Shown: positions 43,801 through 52,778, counted from the first letter of the stretch. The stretch: DNA of 64,000 nt from Paenibacillus amylolyticus (GCF_003719335.1 NZ_RIAS01000005.1:1-64000), one strand, 5' to 3'. Notes: generated from the sequence alone by a model not told the origin. Translations and numbers: made by a program.

Positions 43801-46186
43801 GGTAGAGGTTGCACCGGAAGAAGCGGGTAATACTTGGGCACCAGAAATCATGTACGACAAGACAACAGGCGAATATATCGTATTTTGGGCATCAAGAATG
43901 TTTGGTGATGCATCCCATACAGGTAACGCTTATCAAAAAATGATGTATAGCAAGACAAGAGATTTCTATACGTTTACTGAGCCGAAAGAATATTTGGATT
44001 ATGGATATTCCATCATTGACACCACAATGATTGAGCATGATGGTAAAGTATATCGTTTTACGAAGGATGAGCAGGACAACGGAGCTGCTGCTCCATTTGG
44101 CAAGATGATTTTCCAAGAGGTGGGTGACTCGATCTTAGATCCAGCCTTCAAGATGGTTAATCAAGGTGTGGGTAACATGAAATGGGTTGAGGGTCCAACG
44201 ATCTTCAAATCGAATACAGAAGAAAAATGGTATTTATTCGTGGATGAGTTTGGTGGAAGAGGTTATATTCCATTCGAGACAACCAACCTTGCATCAGGTC
44301 AGTGGACATTATCTTCTAACTACAACTTACCCGCCAGTCCGCGTCACGGAACGGTCATTCCCATTACACAAAGTGAGTATGATTCACTCAGTGGGAAGAA
44401 GGTACCCGTTAACGGAGTTAGCTTGGACAAAACGACGTTGTCCATCGTAGAAGGTCAATCAGGACAATTAACAGCTACGATCACACCGGCAAACGCAACG
44501 AAAAAAGCAGTAACCTGGAGCTCAAGTAACCCAGCTGTATCTACTGTAAGTGCGACAGGTCGAGTAACAGCGGTTGCACCAGGAACAGCAATAATAACCG
44601 TAACTACAGTAGATGGTAATTTATCATCCAGCGCTACAGTAACGGTGACACCACTATTTGAACCGACTGCACCAGGAGAAGTAACCGGAACAAGCGTAAT
44701 AGCGGGTAATCAGAAGCTGACTTTGAAATGGAGTAATCCTGCAGAAAGCGATCTGGTCGCTATTAAGATTACAGGTCATGGAAATACAGAGTTTAAGACG
44801 GTAACGCTGAATCATGCGGCTAGCAGTTATGAAGTCACAGGACTTGCGAATGGTAGGCGTTATGAATTCCGTATTACTACGGTAAATGCAGCAGGGAATG
44901 AATCCGCAGGAGTTGTGGTGTCGGGAACACCACAAGCACCAAGCAGTGGTAATGGAGATGGTGGCAATGCCAGTGGCAGTAACATCCCTGCACCTACAGC
45001 ACCACCAGCTTCTACAGGTGGAAGTGAGCCGGTGGTAATGGACAACGGTCAAATAAACATTAAGCCAGTTGTTAATGAGAACGGTGTTTCTAAAGTGAAG
45101 TTAAGTCCAGATACGGTGAAGCGTGCGCTTGATCGAACGACAGGCGGTAAGCTGCAGGTGCGAGTTGAAGGTGATCAAAGCTTGAACGAGCTAACCGTTG
45201 AGCTAGCCGTAGATCCGCGCTTAACTAGTGCAACTTCTAAAGTAGGTAGCATCGAGATCAACATGGGTTCTGCAGTCGTAACGTTGGCTACCGAAAGGCT
45301 TGGATCAGGAATAAGCACAGGGAAAACGTTAGGATTGTCGGTTATGAGAATGGCAGCGAATCAACTGCCAGCTGGCACACAAGCTAGGTTAGATGATAAG
45401 GTCGTATACGATATCAAGCTAACGATGGATGGTACGAAGCTAACGGAGTTTGATGGTAGAGATGATCTTGTGATTGCATTGCCATATACGCTGAAGGCTT
45501 CCGAGAATCCAAACAACATCATCGTATACGATGTGAAGGACAACGGAGAGCGAAGAGTTGTGATGAATGGTAAATACAATGCAGGGACAGGTCAAGTAGA
45601 GTTCAAACCAACGGATCTAAGTAAGTATACGGTAGCGTATGTTGCAACGAGCTTTCAGGATGTGACCCAAGGCTGGGCGAAAGATGCGATCTCGGCATTG
45701 GGAGCAAGAGGCATTGTAAAGGGTGTAGGTGACGGCGAGTTTAATCCGAAAGCTCAGGTGACAAGAGCAGAATTTATCACGATGCTGATGAATGTGTTGG
45801 AGTTATCGGATGAGAGCGCGGCGGCAAGTTTTAGTGATGTGGAACAAGGAGATTGGTACCATGGAAATATCGCAACCGCGCAGAAGCTGGGAATTGTGAA
45901 CGGGAAACCAGATGGAAGTTTCGGAGTTCATGAGAATATTACGCGAGAAGATATGGCCGTTATGGTATACAAGGCGATCCGATTGAAGCAACTAAAATTA
46001 CCAGATCGCGAAGCTAGAGCTTTCAAGGATAAAGCAAACATCGCAAACTATGCGAAGCAAGCTGTAGAGGCAATGCGGGGAGCAAGCATCATAAACGGTG
46101 TAGGTAACGATGAGTTTGCACCGAAGAAAACGGCTAACCGTGACGAAGCAGCCGTGATGATCTATAATTTATGGAGTTTGATGTAG
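37868..46186 (+). CDS. Giant SLH-anchored surface protein with two GH43 modules
   Basis: A 2772-aa exported protein. A signal peptide precedes LamG (~36-245), two Ig-like domains (~258-425), LamG (~433-680), two Ig-like domains (~683-876), GH43 module 1 (~881-1205), two LamG (~1212-1672), two Ig-like (~1678-1866), GH43 module 2 (~1870-2175), Big_2 (~2180-2262), fibronectin III (~2265-2357), a Pro/Ser/Gly linker, an unassigned beta domain (~2385-2595) and three SLH domains. Both GH43 modules keep RDP, TWAPE and IDTT blocks expected of the five-blade propeller. GH43 enzymes cleave arabinan, xylan or galactan side chains. The ATG follows GAGGGGAAG. Large internal duplications are evident. Confidence 0.88.
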   Translation: MRKRITNITLVLLLTFSSCFSLGIPFNNQASADTVTPMMLAHYPLLEDVLDTSGNGNHGTAVGNITYDDGLTLPGGTDSNTNYVQLPTGLFDHQENTTISVWMKSNTGRGNYAALFYGTPATENNLPTNYWLFNPSNPSGDFKSVFTDRNNVDQPWTTEVGVSGTSTSQYEGQWVHYTTVITERSITGYINGVSIGTVAKEKTTASFGTDLQAYIGRSNYLADATFAGSFQDLRIYGAALSSEDIAGVYQQSLDEKQIQQSKKELTLGDVSAVTESLELPSANKYGASISWTSSDESAISPTGEVFLREIEQQVTLTATISLGGSQVTKEFIVNLRPKDDSIEQIAVKGVSLNKSTLRLSVGDSEALVATISPLNATNKRVTWTSSDSSVANVNLAGNVTAVSEGTATITVQTEDGDYIAVSTISVQEKSQNDDLILHYNMKTTAEVDGQLVLKDVANKKVKFDGIFRNRNNGQFISNSEVGFISFNGGSSASNSGYVEIPKGTNGLDLLQGLNEITVSSIVNWTNDGTNRWIFGLGTVLTPETNKYFFVTPRHGSGSGNMIATGISKNGWPNEALVTGSANSNLIGGQWKHVTVSFSEASNRITLFVDGVKVASGNAKGLKLAEIINPASTFSGFIGKSIFANDPYLQGSLADFRVYNRALTEQEVGELYQQEAVTHISQIRQLTVDDASNQLSIDRYLDEADQSADKITKNVALPTSGKNGVNITWSSSYPSVISNSGVVERPNAQASDAQAELTATLTYQGVSKAAVFPVTILKQFDDQQKIDLDAEQLEIYNADNVKGNLRLVTTGEQGSTIRWTSSKPTVVKGTAEAAGNATQLGWVSRQATDVPVSLTATITNGTASKERTFDLTVKKTAAPVQHDAYFFAYFTGEYEGGEEISFATAEDPLFWKALNNGKSILQSNMGEKGLRDPFVIRSAEGDKFYMLATDLKMGESTNFDQAQITGSHYMMIWESEDLVNWSQQRMIKVAPKTAGNTWAPEAIYDQVTGEYIVFWASSMKNTETYGDYNGRPAGQYNVMYYATTRDFYNFSEPKVMIDESLPTIDTTFIEHNDMLYRFTKSEVNTKVYVEKAPNFYYDKDGIAANGLQYDAVPGTRDNKLGLIGKNGNNEGQTIFKDIHKDKWYLFLDSWPYHVRYTTDLDSSSQYINNVLSSDQYALPPGPRHGTVIPISRAEYNALQEKYALKGPAPSTDPVVHYSFDANSVNGTTLNDISGNGHHATLVGGAMINEENHIGKTGASLELNGSTGYVKLPDNLIQSLNLEKATFSTWVQMDKNQANQRIFDFASETYRQVNRNTMYLSTQGDTGSLEFAVVTPFTEKFSNDSTRLGADYKYALRNAGLLPTKTWQHVAITMDEFEAVLYVNGQEVKRSSTFNVEPRMLLETTMNYIGKSRNSSDRLFAGKLDDFRIYNRALSAEEIAALADEDITPPVEQPSGAELILHYDMNDINGDTVIDQTGNFNGKWKNPSKAEWIRTEDAGVLSFNGGRADSYVELPQGILDGLTDITVSSIVNWNGKNAAEWLYALGRPNNNTHYTYFTPRYNANGLARLGIATNAWNNESSTSTTGLKNNEWKVVTTVVSGKDGTLIIYIDGVAVASGSTNGMTLEQIKNTSGSSGYIGKSFYTADPYFGGLIADFQIYDGAMTAADVTTLKARADQKIASMEGMLVSAAAEKLTIIDLLATNTSKDAITSNVTLPTSGTYGTTISWTTDKSNVISTTGVVTRPNNATGDQVVTLTAVFTDGIETVNKTFTLRVKALPSDANAVEEAKAALVVHNIQDVRGHLSLTTSGLYGSTITWASAQPNVLSGTGEVQRPAHGSGDVDVKLTATIALNSASTTKEFIAKVKERPADEKYAGYFFTYFTGEGTSTGEQVYFALSNGNDPLNWRELNEGKPVLTSTLGEKGVRDPFIIRSPEGDKFYMIATDLKINGNGDWGRAQTWGSRSIMVWESNDLVNWTDQRMVEVAPEEAGNTWAPEIMYDKTTGEYIVFWASRMFGDASHTGNAYQKMMYSKTRDFYTFTEPKEYLDYGYSIIDTTMIEHDGKVYRFTKDEQDNGAAAPFGKMIFQEVGDSILDPAFKMVNQGVGNMKWVEGPTIFKSNTEEKWYLFVDEFGGRGYIPFETTNLASGQWTLSSNYNLPASPRHGTVIPITQSEYDSLSGKKVPVNGVSLDKTTLSIVEGQSGQLTATITPANATKKAVTWSSSNPAVSTVSATGRVTAVAPGTAIITVTTVDGNLSSSATVTVTPLFEPTAPGEVTGTSVIAGNQKLTLKWSNPAESDLVAIKITGHGNTEFKTVTLNHAASSYEVTGLANGRRYEFRITTVNAAGNESAGVVVSGTPQAPSSGNGDGGNASGSNIPAPTAPPASTGGSEPVVMDNGQINIKPVVNENGVSKVKLSPDTVKRALDRTTGGKLQVRVEGDQSLNELTVELAVDPRLTSATSKVGSIEINMGSAVVTLATERLGSGISTGKTLGLSVMRMAANQLPAGTQARLDDKVVYDIKLTMDGTKLTEFDGRDDLVIALPYTLKASENPNNIIVYDVKDNGERRVVMNGKYNAGTGQVEFKPTDLSKYTVAYVATSFQDVTQGWAKDAISALGARGIVKGVGDGEFNPKAQVTRAEFITMLMNVLELSDESAAASFSDVEQGDWYHGNIATAQKLGIVNGKPDGSFGVHENITREDMAVMVYKAIRLKQLKLPDREARAFKDKANIANYAKQAVEAMRGASIINGVGNDEFAPKKTANRDEAAVMIYNLWSLM

Positions 46187-46263
46187 ACACGTTGAGTATA
46201 GGATAGGGTATCTACATGGAGCCAAGACGAAGCTGTTAGCCTCCTAGGCTTCATAATAAAAGG

Positions 46264-46293
46264 AACGCCATCACATTACGTGATGGCGTTTTT
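46264..46293 (+). terminator. Terminator after the GH43 giant
   Basis: CGCCATCAC pairs with GTGATGGCG, followed by five T. It sits between convergent genes, and almost the same stem closes the DJ-1/PfpI gene. Confidence 0.88.
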
Positions 46294-46343
46294 GATATAA
46301 AAAACCGTGGAACTTAGAGTAGAGTACAAAGAGTTTTCATAGC

Positions 46344-46874
46344 CTATTCAGAGGTGCGCGCTTTTTGCCTTGTTTCAACTAATGTGAAGACGTCATCCAT
46401 GTCGAGGGAAAACATAGCGCTTTCACTTGTTACTGGTTGGAAGTGGAATTCCAGCTTTTCTTTGCCGAATTGGTTCTCAAGCTCTCCCCACTGTTCCGTA
46501 GACAATAATAGAAATGCTAACGTGTCACTGCCCAGGGACTCCATAAACCATCGAATCTGATATTGGGGAGCGATCATCTCTTCCATAGCCCGAACGGCAC
46601 TGTCCCGATCGGTCCGATCATCGGCGAACGGAATCGTCAGTGTACGCTCGTCCGAACTTAACACGATATCGACGCCCCTTGGTTTGTCGATTTGGATAAT
46701 TTTACACTGGATTTGGTGAGGTTCCGGCAGTTGATCGTTAAAGTAATGGATCACATCCCCTTCGTCTTCTCTCCAATCAATCCAGATTAATGACTCGTAC
46801 TCAAAAAATTGTTCGATGACGTCTTCATCGGACGAATGTTGCAAGACATGGATAATTGGTTGCAACGTACTCAT
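46344..46874 (-). CDS. Hypothetical protein, acidic and soluble (176 aa)
   Basis: A 176-aa cytosolic protein rich in acidic and aromatic residues (YESLIWIDWREDEGDVIHYF, RWFMESLGSDTLAFLLLS). There are no cysteine clusters, membrane helices or known motifs. It has an alternating beta-strand pattern with DKPRGVDIVLSSDERTLTIP in the middle, a composition seen in small immunity-like or DUF proteins. I do not recognise the family. The ATG at 46874 is favoured; one two codons earlier at 46880 is possible. It is a single gene, convergent with the giant GH43 gene. Confidence 0.6.
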   Translation of the reverse strand: MSTLQPIIHVLQHSSDEDVIEQFFEYESLIWIDWREDEGDVIHYFNDQLPEPHQIQCKIIQIDKPRGVDIVLSSDERTLTIPFADDRTDRDSAVRAMEEMIAPQYQIRWFMESLGSDTLAFLLLSTEQWGELENQFGKEKLEFHFQPVTSESAMFSLDMDDVFTLVETRQKARTSE

Positions 46875-47080
46875 GATCATCCCATCCCTTATTCGAAGTT
46901 TATATATACTCTATATTATCTTATAGGATGGGCAGGTCTGAATAGGGCAACGGACATACTTCCTTTCGGAGATGGGACTATTTCTCATCATTTAATTCGA
47001 TGCTATGTTAGTATGGAGTTATGTTTTTAGTTTTCTTAAGTATAGAAATAGGTCAATTATACATATGAAGGTAATACAGT

Positions 47081-47749
47081 TTGAGTACTCACTATTATTT
47101 CAGTTGGTTTAATGATGTTTTTCCAGAGAAACTGGTTGAATGATTGCAAGAGGATATCACAGATAGAAAATCGCTTGTGATGATTAGCGCTGAGCCGTCT
47201 GATTATGAAGGAGAGCAAGTGAACTTTGATGATTTAACGGAATGGACATGGTTAACTCAGGCTAATCTTAGTTTTGATGAACATCACTTTATTGATTATC
47301 GTATGCAGAAAGAAGAGGCTCAGCAGCTCATTCAGAACGCTTCTGTCATCTTTCTATGTGGTGGAGATCCTGTTCAGCAGCACAAGTTTTTGGCGGAATA
47401 TGAACTATCCGATATGATTAAGAACAGTAACGCCGTTATCATCGGTGCAAGTGCCGGTGCATTAAATATGGCTGCAAAATGGATATCTTCGGCTGATGCT
47501 AACCCTAAGGATGAAACAACTACGTTTTATGAGGGTCTGAGCTTTGATCATTTTGCCTATGAATCTCATGCTAGACGCGACTACAGCACGTTTGTTAAAG
47601 GATACCTGTTTCCACTATCTGAAGAGATGAATGTTTATGCGGCAGAGCAGGAGAGTGCTATTCGTGTAAAGAAAGGCAAAATAAATATCTTAGGCCCAGT
47701 ATATTTTATTTCCGAATCTAAGATTCAGAAATTAATTGAAACACTCTGA
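47081..47749 (+). pseudogene. Peptidase S51 family gene with in-frame stop
   Basis: Residues after 47144 form the bulk of a dipeptidase-E/cyanophycinase-type protein: VIFLCGGDPVQQHKF and the nucleophile elbow VIIGASAGALNMAAKW with Ser, then the FDHFAYESHARRDY region. The same frame extends upstream from a TTG at 47081 behind GAAGG, giving STHYYFSWFNDVFPEKLVE, which reads like the missing first strand, but a TGA at codon 21 interrupts it. A TTG right after the TGA could restart but has no good ribosome site. Probably a pseudogene by a single base change; a sequencing error is the alternative. Confidence 0.6.
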
Positions 47750-47794
47750 TATACATACTGTCATTTATTAACAGAAATAAACATTTCTTTATAG

Positions 47795-47819
47795 ACCGCC
47801 TTCAATGGCGGTTTTTTTG
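47795..47819 (+). terminator. Terminator after the S51 gene
   Basis: ACCGCC pairs with GGCGGT across TTCAAT, followed by TTTTTTG. Confidence 0.85.
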
Positions 47820-47859
47820 AACTCTATAGGTTTTGAATGCTTATATGTTGAACTATTCA

Positions 47860-48012
47860 TTTACACTTTAACGGAGAGGACAGAAAAAACCTGAAAAAGC
47901 GAAGCGGTCGCCTTTATCACCGGATTTTCCCTTTGGAAAAGGGAATCAAAAAATCTGGGGATAACAGCGATAGGAAGGTTATTCTGTCATCGGAGTGGCT
48001 TGTGTAAAATCC
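47860..48012 (+). repeat. Dispersed intergenic repeat, long copy
   Basis: This ~150-base element begins AACGGAGAGGACAGAAAAAA (47870) and shares this start with a shorter copy upstream of phoR. It contains two nested stems: GATTTTCCCTT with AAAAGGGAATC, and GATAACAG with CTGTCATC around GATAGGAAGGTTAT. No frame is open through it. It looks like a mobile or structured intergenic repeat. Confidence 0.7.
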
Positions 48013-48137
48013 TTAATTCAGTTTAGATACGAGTTGTATCCTCAGGAAGCGTCAATGAAGGACGCCTAGTTCTTCTCGGTGTTTTTTTGCTCGTTTTTAT
48101 TTTAGAATGGATATGTATATAGATAAGGAGTGTTACG

Positions 48138-48821
48138 ATGAATATGAACATCTTTATTATTGAGGACGATGCTCTTCTTCTTGGAGCACTTCGAGAAGGA
48201 TTGAGTCAGTGGTCATATGAAGTTAGTAGTCCAACGGATTTCGGACGTGTAATGGATGACTTTGTTGAACAGCGGCCCCATCTGGTGATTATTGATATAC
48301 AGCTTCCGAAGTTTGACGGATTTCATTGGTGCAGAGAGATCCGTGCCGTGTCGAAAGTGCCGATTATTTTTCTTTCCTCCAGAGATCATCCGATGGATAT
48401 GGTGATGGCGATGAATTTGGGGGCAGACGATTATGTTCCGAAACCATTTCACATGGATGTACTGATTGCCAAGGTGCAAGCTATTCTTCGTCGAACCTAC
48501 ACGTATGAGGAGGCTTCCTCCGATGTGATGGAATGGAATCAAGCGATACTTGATTTGAAAAGTGGTGAAATTCATAAAGATGGTAAGACGATTGACTTGA
48601 CCAAAAATGAATTTTTTATCCTATCGGCTTTAGTGAAATCCAATAACAAAATCATCTCACGCCATGAACTGATGCAGATGCTCTGGGATGATGATCAGTT
48701 TATTAATGACAATACCTTAACAGCAAACATCACAAGATTACGTCAAAAGCTGTCCTACCTTAACTTGGCTGATGGAATTGTAACGAAAAAAGGTTTGGGG
48801 TATATGGCCGTTACTCTTTAG
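48138..48821 (+). CDS. Response regulator, OmpR family (BceR-like)
   Basis: A 227-aa regulator with receiver motifs IIEDDA, phosphoacceptor Asp in LVIIDIQLPKFDG and Lys in DDYVPKPFH, then an OmpR winged helix (LTKNEFFILSALVKSNNKI, NTLTANITRLRQKL). It is the regulator of a Bce-type module that responds to cell-wall-active peptides such as bacitracin. The ATG follows AAGGAG. The kinase gene starts 10 bases after its stop. The BceR-like label rests on the sequence and the order regulator, kinase, ATPase, permease. Confidence 0.87.
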   Translation: MNMNIFIIEDDALLLGALREGLSQWSYEVSSPTDFGRVMDDFVEQRPHLVIIDIQLPKFDGFHWCREIRAVSKVPIIFLSSRDHPMDMVMAMNLGADDYVPKPFHMDVLIAKVQAILRRTYTYEEASSDVMEWNQAILDLKSGEIHKDGKTIDLTKNEFFILSALVKSNNKIISRHELMQMLWDDDQFINDNTLTANITRLRQKLSYLNLADGIVTKKGLGYMAVTL

Positions 48822-48831
48822 GAGGTTCCCA

Positions 48832-49869
48832 TTGTTCATTGCTTATCTCAAGTATAAAAAAAGCTGGATCGCCTTAATTGGCTTATTGCTTCTGCTGACC
48901 AATGTCTTAATACAACTGGATGCTGGCATCCCTGTGGAGGCACAGTCTCTCATCTATTTGAATTCATTATTTCTCATTATCTTTTTGGCTTTCTTGGTTT
49001 GGAGATATAAAAAGGAAACATCTTATTATAAATCATTGCTCACCGTTTCTAATCGCATCGAGGAAGACTGGTTTGAAGACATCCCCAAACCTAAAAGTTC
49101 TTTTCCTGATGCTATGGTATATGCTTTATTGGAAAATATTCATCAACATGATCAAATCAAGCGCCGCGAGAATCGATCCGCCCAACGCATGGAACATACG
49201 GATCTTGCCTCATGGGTACATGAAATGAAAACACCCCTTACGGCGATGAAAATCACGATGGATGCCCATCGTTCGAATGAGCTGGCTGGCCGGTTAAATG
49301 CGTCTTGGCTCAGGATGCACTTATTAGTGGATCAACAGCTTTATATTTCACGATTAGCCAATTTGGACGCTGACTTACTACCAGAGAAGCTGGGAGTACA
49401 AGAACTGTTACGAGCAGAAATTCGTGAGTTATCGATATGGTGTATGGAAAAAAATATATCCATTGAGCTGACGGGAGACACTGCCTCTACCGTGTATACC
49501 GATAAAAAGTGGTGCAGATTTGTGATCAGACAAATCTTAACGAATGCAATCAAGTACAGTCCAACCAACGGAAATCTAATTATTCATACAGGTCTCCATG
49601 ATAATGCATCTGTAATTGTTACCATCCAAGATAAAGGACCTGGCATACAGGTACATGATCTACCTCGCATATTTGATAAAGGTTTTACAGGTGAAAATGG
49701 GAGAATACAGAACTCGGCTACTGGAATGGGCCTTTACCTAGCGAAAGACATAAGCAAGAAGTTACATTTGCAACTTGAAGTTGCTTCAGCTGTGGGGGAA
49801 GGAACATCGTTCTCGATGATATTCAAGAGTGACAACCCGTTTGAACAGCTTAGACGAACCTTACTATAA
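48832..49869 (+). CDS. Histidine kinase, intramembrane-sensing (BceS-like)
   Basis: A 345-aa kinase with only two closely spaced membrane helices (IALIGLLLLLTNVLIQL and SLIYLNSLFLIIFLAFLVW) and almost no external domain, so it cannot sense peptide on its own and is expected to listen to the ABC permease. The phosphorylated His is in ASWVHEMKTPLTAMK, and the ATPase domain shows NAIKYSP, DKGPGIQVHDLPRIFDKGF and GMGLYLAKDI. The TTG start at 48832 follows AGGAGG. A terminator follows the gene, so the ABC genes have a separate promoter. Confidence 0.88.
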   Translation: MFIAYLKYKKSWIALIGLLLLLTNVLIQLDAGIPVEAQSLIYLNSLFLIIFLAFLVWRYKKETSYYKSLLTVSNRIEEDWFEDIPKPKSSFPDAMVYALLENIHQHDQIKRRENRSAQRMEHTDLASWVHEMKTPLTAMKITMDAHRSNELAGRLNASWLRMHLLVDQQLYISRLANLDADLLPEKLGVQELLRAEIRELSIWCMEKNISIELTGDTASTVYTDKKWCRFVIRQILTNAIKYSPTNGNLIIHTGLHDNASVIVTIQDKGPGIQVHDLPRIFDKGFTGENGRIQNSATGMGLYLAKDISKKLHLQLEVASAVGEGTSFSMIFKSDNPFEQLRRTLL

Positions 49870-49885
49870 GTGAGGCAATCATAGA

Positions 49886-49922
49886 GCAGTCAGGATGTTT
49901 TCTACAGCCTGGCTGTTTTTTT
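49886..49922 (+). terminator. Terminator between the Bce-type kinase and ABC genes
   Basis: CAGTCAGG pairs with CCTGGCTG (one G-T pair) followed by seven T. Confidence 0.82.
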
Positions 49923-49955
49923 AATTGGGCACAAGTATTCCAGTGAATCGGCAAG

Positions 49956-49971
49956 GTGACGAAAATATCAC
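49956..49971. promoter_or_regulatory. Inverted repeat upstream of the Bce-type ABC genes
   Basis: GTGA-N8-TCAC lies about 90 bases before the ATPase gene, where the response regulator of a Bce module would be expected to bind. The match to the published BceR site was judged only by its general form. Confidence 0.35.
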
Positions 49972-50061
49972 ATTTGAGACTGTTTTATCATCTAAAGCTT
50001 ACGACCCAGACGCCGAAAAGAACTACACTGTATATAGAACAACTCGATTGGAGTGCATGGG

Positions 50062-50841
50062 ATGACACAACAAAAGATACCGAAAACCGTTTTGAATGCA
50101 GAAGGTGTGCGTAAATCATATGGTTCAAAAGGAAATGTACAACAGGTATTACAAGGCATTGACCTTCGTGTGACTGAGGGAGAGTTTGTCGGCATTATGG
50201 GACCTTCCGGTTCGGGTAAGACCACACTTCTCAATACGTTAGCGACGATTGACCGGGCTACCGATGGCAAGATCTTTATACAAGAGCATGAGATTTCTAA
50301 AATGAAGGATAACCAACTTTCCGATATCCGTCGTCAACATCTAGGTTTTATCTTTCAGGATTACAATCTGCTCGATACGTTAACGGTCAAAGAGAATATC
50401 TTACTTCCTGTATCGTTAACAAAAATAAGTAAAACCCAAGCTGAACATGAGTTTATTGAGATTGCAGCCATTTTAGGCATTGAAGAGTTAGCGGATAAGT
50501 ATCCTACTGAAATTTCAGGCGGCCAAAAGCAACGTACCTCCGCGGCACGAGCGTTAATTCACTCTCCATCACTTGTTTTTGCAGATGAGCCTACGGGTGC
50601 TCTGGACTCGAAAGCCGCTTCCAATTTACTCGAAAATTTACATGGGATCAACCAGTCACGGCACGTTACCATTATCATGGTTACTCATGACCCGCTGGCT
50701 TCCAGCTATTGTAGCCGAGTAGTTTTTCTGAAGGATGGTAAGATTTTTGCTGAATTGTATCGGGGAGAGAAAACGAGAGAATCTTTCTTCAAAGACATTC
50801 TGGATATGCAGGCCGTGCTTGGAGGGGGCGGTCCTCAATGA
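50062..50841 (+). CDS. ABC transporter ATP-binding protein (BceA-like)
   Basis: A 259-aa ATPase of the MacB/LolD type with Walker [15 protein letters not shown]-loop [16 protein letters not shown], signature [16 protein letters not shown] and Walker [13 protein letters not shown]. It powers a BceB-type permease that frees the cell of peptide antibiotics and reports their presence to the kinase. The ATG at 50062 is chosen eight bases after GATTGGAG; a GTG three codons earlier overlaps that site. Its stop overlaps the permease start as ATGA, so both subunits are translationally coupled. Confidence 0.9.
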   Translation: MTQQKIPKTVLNAEGVRKSYGSKGNVQQVLQGIDLRVTEGEFVGIMGPSGSGKTTLLNTLATIDRATDGKIFIQEHEISKMKDNQLSDIRRQHLGFIFQDYNLLDTLTVKENILLPVSLTKISKTQAEHEFIEIAAILGIEELADKYPTEISGGQKQRTSAARALIHSPSLVFADEPTGALDSKAASNLLENLHGINQSRHVTIIMVTHDPLASSYCSRVVFLKDGKIFAELYRGEKTRESFFKDILDMQAVLGGGGPQ

Positions 50842-52763
50842 ACATACGAAAACTCGTCATGCGTAGCATGCGGAAAAATATCAAAATGTATTATCTTTAT
50901 TTTTTCGCGATGATCTTCAGCATCAGTTTGTATTTTATCTTATCTACTCTGCAAAATGATCAAACCGTAATGGAGACGGTTCAATCCAGCATGAATTTCT
51001 CAACAGCTTTTCAAATTGCAGGCATCCTGCTTATTCTTATAACGATTGTGTTTACGATGTATGCGACAAATATCTTTATCAGAAGGCGTAGTCAAGAGAT
51101 TGGATTATACCAGTTGATTGGTTTGTCCAGGGCTTGGGTCGCACGGGTATTGATCTTGGAACATAGTATTCTTGGTCTAGGCGCTTTACTGATCGGAACG
51201 GTGGTTGGAACTTTGCTCTCGCGACTGTTCCTCTTACTGTTAATGAGCATCTTAGGGCTTGATGCCAAGATCGGTTTAACCTTTTCCGGTCAAGCATTAC
51301 TTCAAACGATTGCTGTGTTTACTTGCTTGCTTGTGATCACTTCTTTCCAAATTGTATGGACGATCTACCGCAGTACGTTGTTGCAATTGTTTCAGGCCAA
51401 TCATAGGCATGATCCATTGGTTAAACGTCCCAGCATCGTGTCAGGTATTTTAGGGCTGGCAGGGGTGTGTCTGATCGGGCTTGGTTATTATGTATCTACC
51501 TTTATTGGATACGATGCAGATGCTCTGATTTTTCTGATGTTAGTCGTGCTCGTCAGCACCATACTTGGAACTTACTTGACCTTTCATACAACGGTTAGCT
51601 GGATATTATTTGTTTATCGAAAAAGACAAAATGGAAACCTTGGCTTGGTTAACAGCCTTTCGATAGCACCATTAATGCACAGAATGAAAGGTCACGCCAA
51701 CTCGCTAACGTTAATCACGATATTATCTGCGATGACAATCACGATGATTTCGCTCTCATATTCATTATATTATTCCATTGAAAAGGATGTCAGATTGGCG
51801 ATGCCATTTGATTTTGCAGTGGATATGCCAGAAGATGCCGCTGTGATATCCAGTAAGTTAGAAACGGCACGGATTGCATTCGATCAACACCAGGTCGATG
51901 CCATTCAATTTAATGGCTCATGGGTGGATTATGAACAGCAGTCCAAACCAAGTCATAGCAACAGACCCTTTTTGCTTTTCTCCGCAGAGCAGATGGTGCA
52001 GGTTGGATTAAAGGTGGAACTTCCCTTGAAAAATGAAGCCATTTATCATAATTCGCGAGCAGTAATCGAGGGAATGGAAGTTCCGCCTCTAGAAGAGGTG
52101 CAGTATGCATCCAACGATGAAGTTAATCTATTAACCGTCTCCAAGAACAAGCTTCAGAATGTCATGAATTACGTTTTCCGTGGAGATCAATTACTGGTTT
52201 CTGAAGAAACGTTCAAGCGAATGAGGGACAGCATTCAGGAGGATGAGAACAAAAAATCGGTGACGTTTGAGGTTTTTAACATATTGGATAAGGAAAGATC
52301 AGCTGATGCTTCTAGCATCTTTAACGAGAATGTGGACAAAGATCGTTATCTCACCGACTTTTATTCCGCTTATGAGGGATCACGTCAAAACTTTGGAATG
52401 CTCATTTTCATTGCCGGGTTTTTGGGTTTGGTCTTTATCCTTTCCACCGGAAGTATTTTGTACTTTAAACAGATGACCGAGGCCGAACAAGAGAAATCTC
52501 ATTATCGGACACTGCGACAGCTCGGATTCCAGGTAGGGGATATGATGAAAGGCATCATCCGTAAACAAATCTTTATATTTTTAATCCCGTTGGGAATGGG
52601 GTTAACTCATGCTGCTTTTGCCTTGAAGGTAAGTACAATTCTCATCGCGGCGAGCATGCTGACTCCAATCCTCATCAGTATGGCAGCTTATATCATCATT
52701 TATTTAGTGTTTATGGTTGTTACCATCCGGTACTACAAAAGGATCGTCACTAATGCACTATAG
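50838..52763 (+). CDS. FtsX-family ABC permease (BceB-like)
   Basis: A 641-aa permease with ten predicted membrane helices: one near the N-terminus ([19 protein letters not shown]), groups at ~55-75, 105-130, 150-170, 200-260 and 285-305, then a large outside domain (~320-525), and three helices at the end ([19 protein letters not shown] onward). This is the BceB layout, in which the outer domain binds the peptide-lipid target. It is translationally coupled to the ATPase and followed by a YxeA gene 15 bases later. Confidence 0.9.
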   Translation: MNIRKLVMRSMRKNIKMYYLYFFAMIFSISLYFILSTLQNDQTVMETVQSSMNFSTAFQIAGILLILITIVFTMYATNIFIRRRSQEIGLYQLIGLSRAWVARVLILEHSILGLGALLIGTVVGTLLSRLFLLLLMSILGLDAKIGLTFSGQALLQTIAVFTCLLVITSFQIVWTIYRSTLLQLFQANHRHDPLVKRPSIVSGILGLAGVCLIGLGYYVSTFIGYDADALIFLMLVVLVSTILGTYLTFHTTVSWILFVYRKRQNGNLGLVNSLSIAPLMHRMKGHANSLTLITILSAMTITMISLSYSLYYSIEKDVRLAMPFDFAVDMPEDAAVISSKLETARIAFDQHQVDAIQFNGSWVDYEQQSKPSHSNRPFLLFSAEQMVQVGLKVELPLKNEAIYHNSRAVIEGMEVPPLEEVQYASNDEVNLLTVSKNKLQNVMNYVFRGDQLLVSEETFKRMRDSIQEDENKKSVTFEVFNILDKERSADASSIFNENVDKDRYLTDFYSAYEGSRQNFGMLIFIAGFLGLVFILSTGSILYFKQMTEAEQEKSHYRTLRQLGFQVGDMMKGIIRKQIFIFLIPLGMGLTHAAFALKVSTILIAASMLTPILISMAAYIIIYLVFMVVTIRYYKRIVTNAL

Positions 52764-52778
52764 AAAGGAAAACAACAA

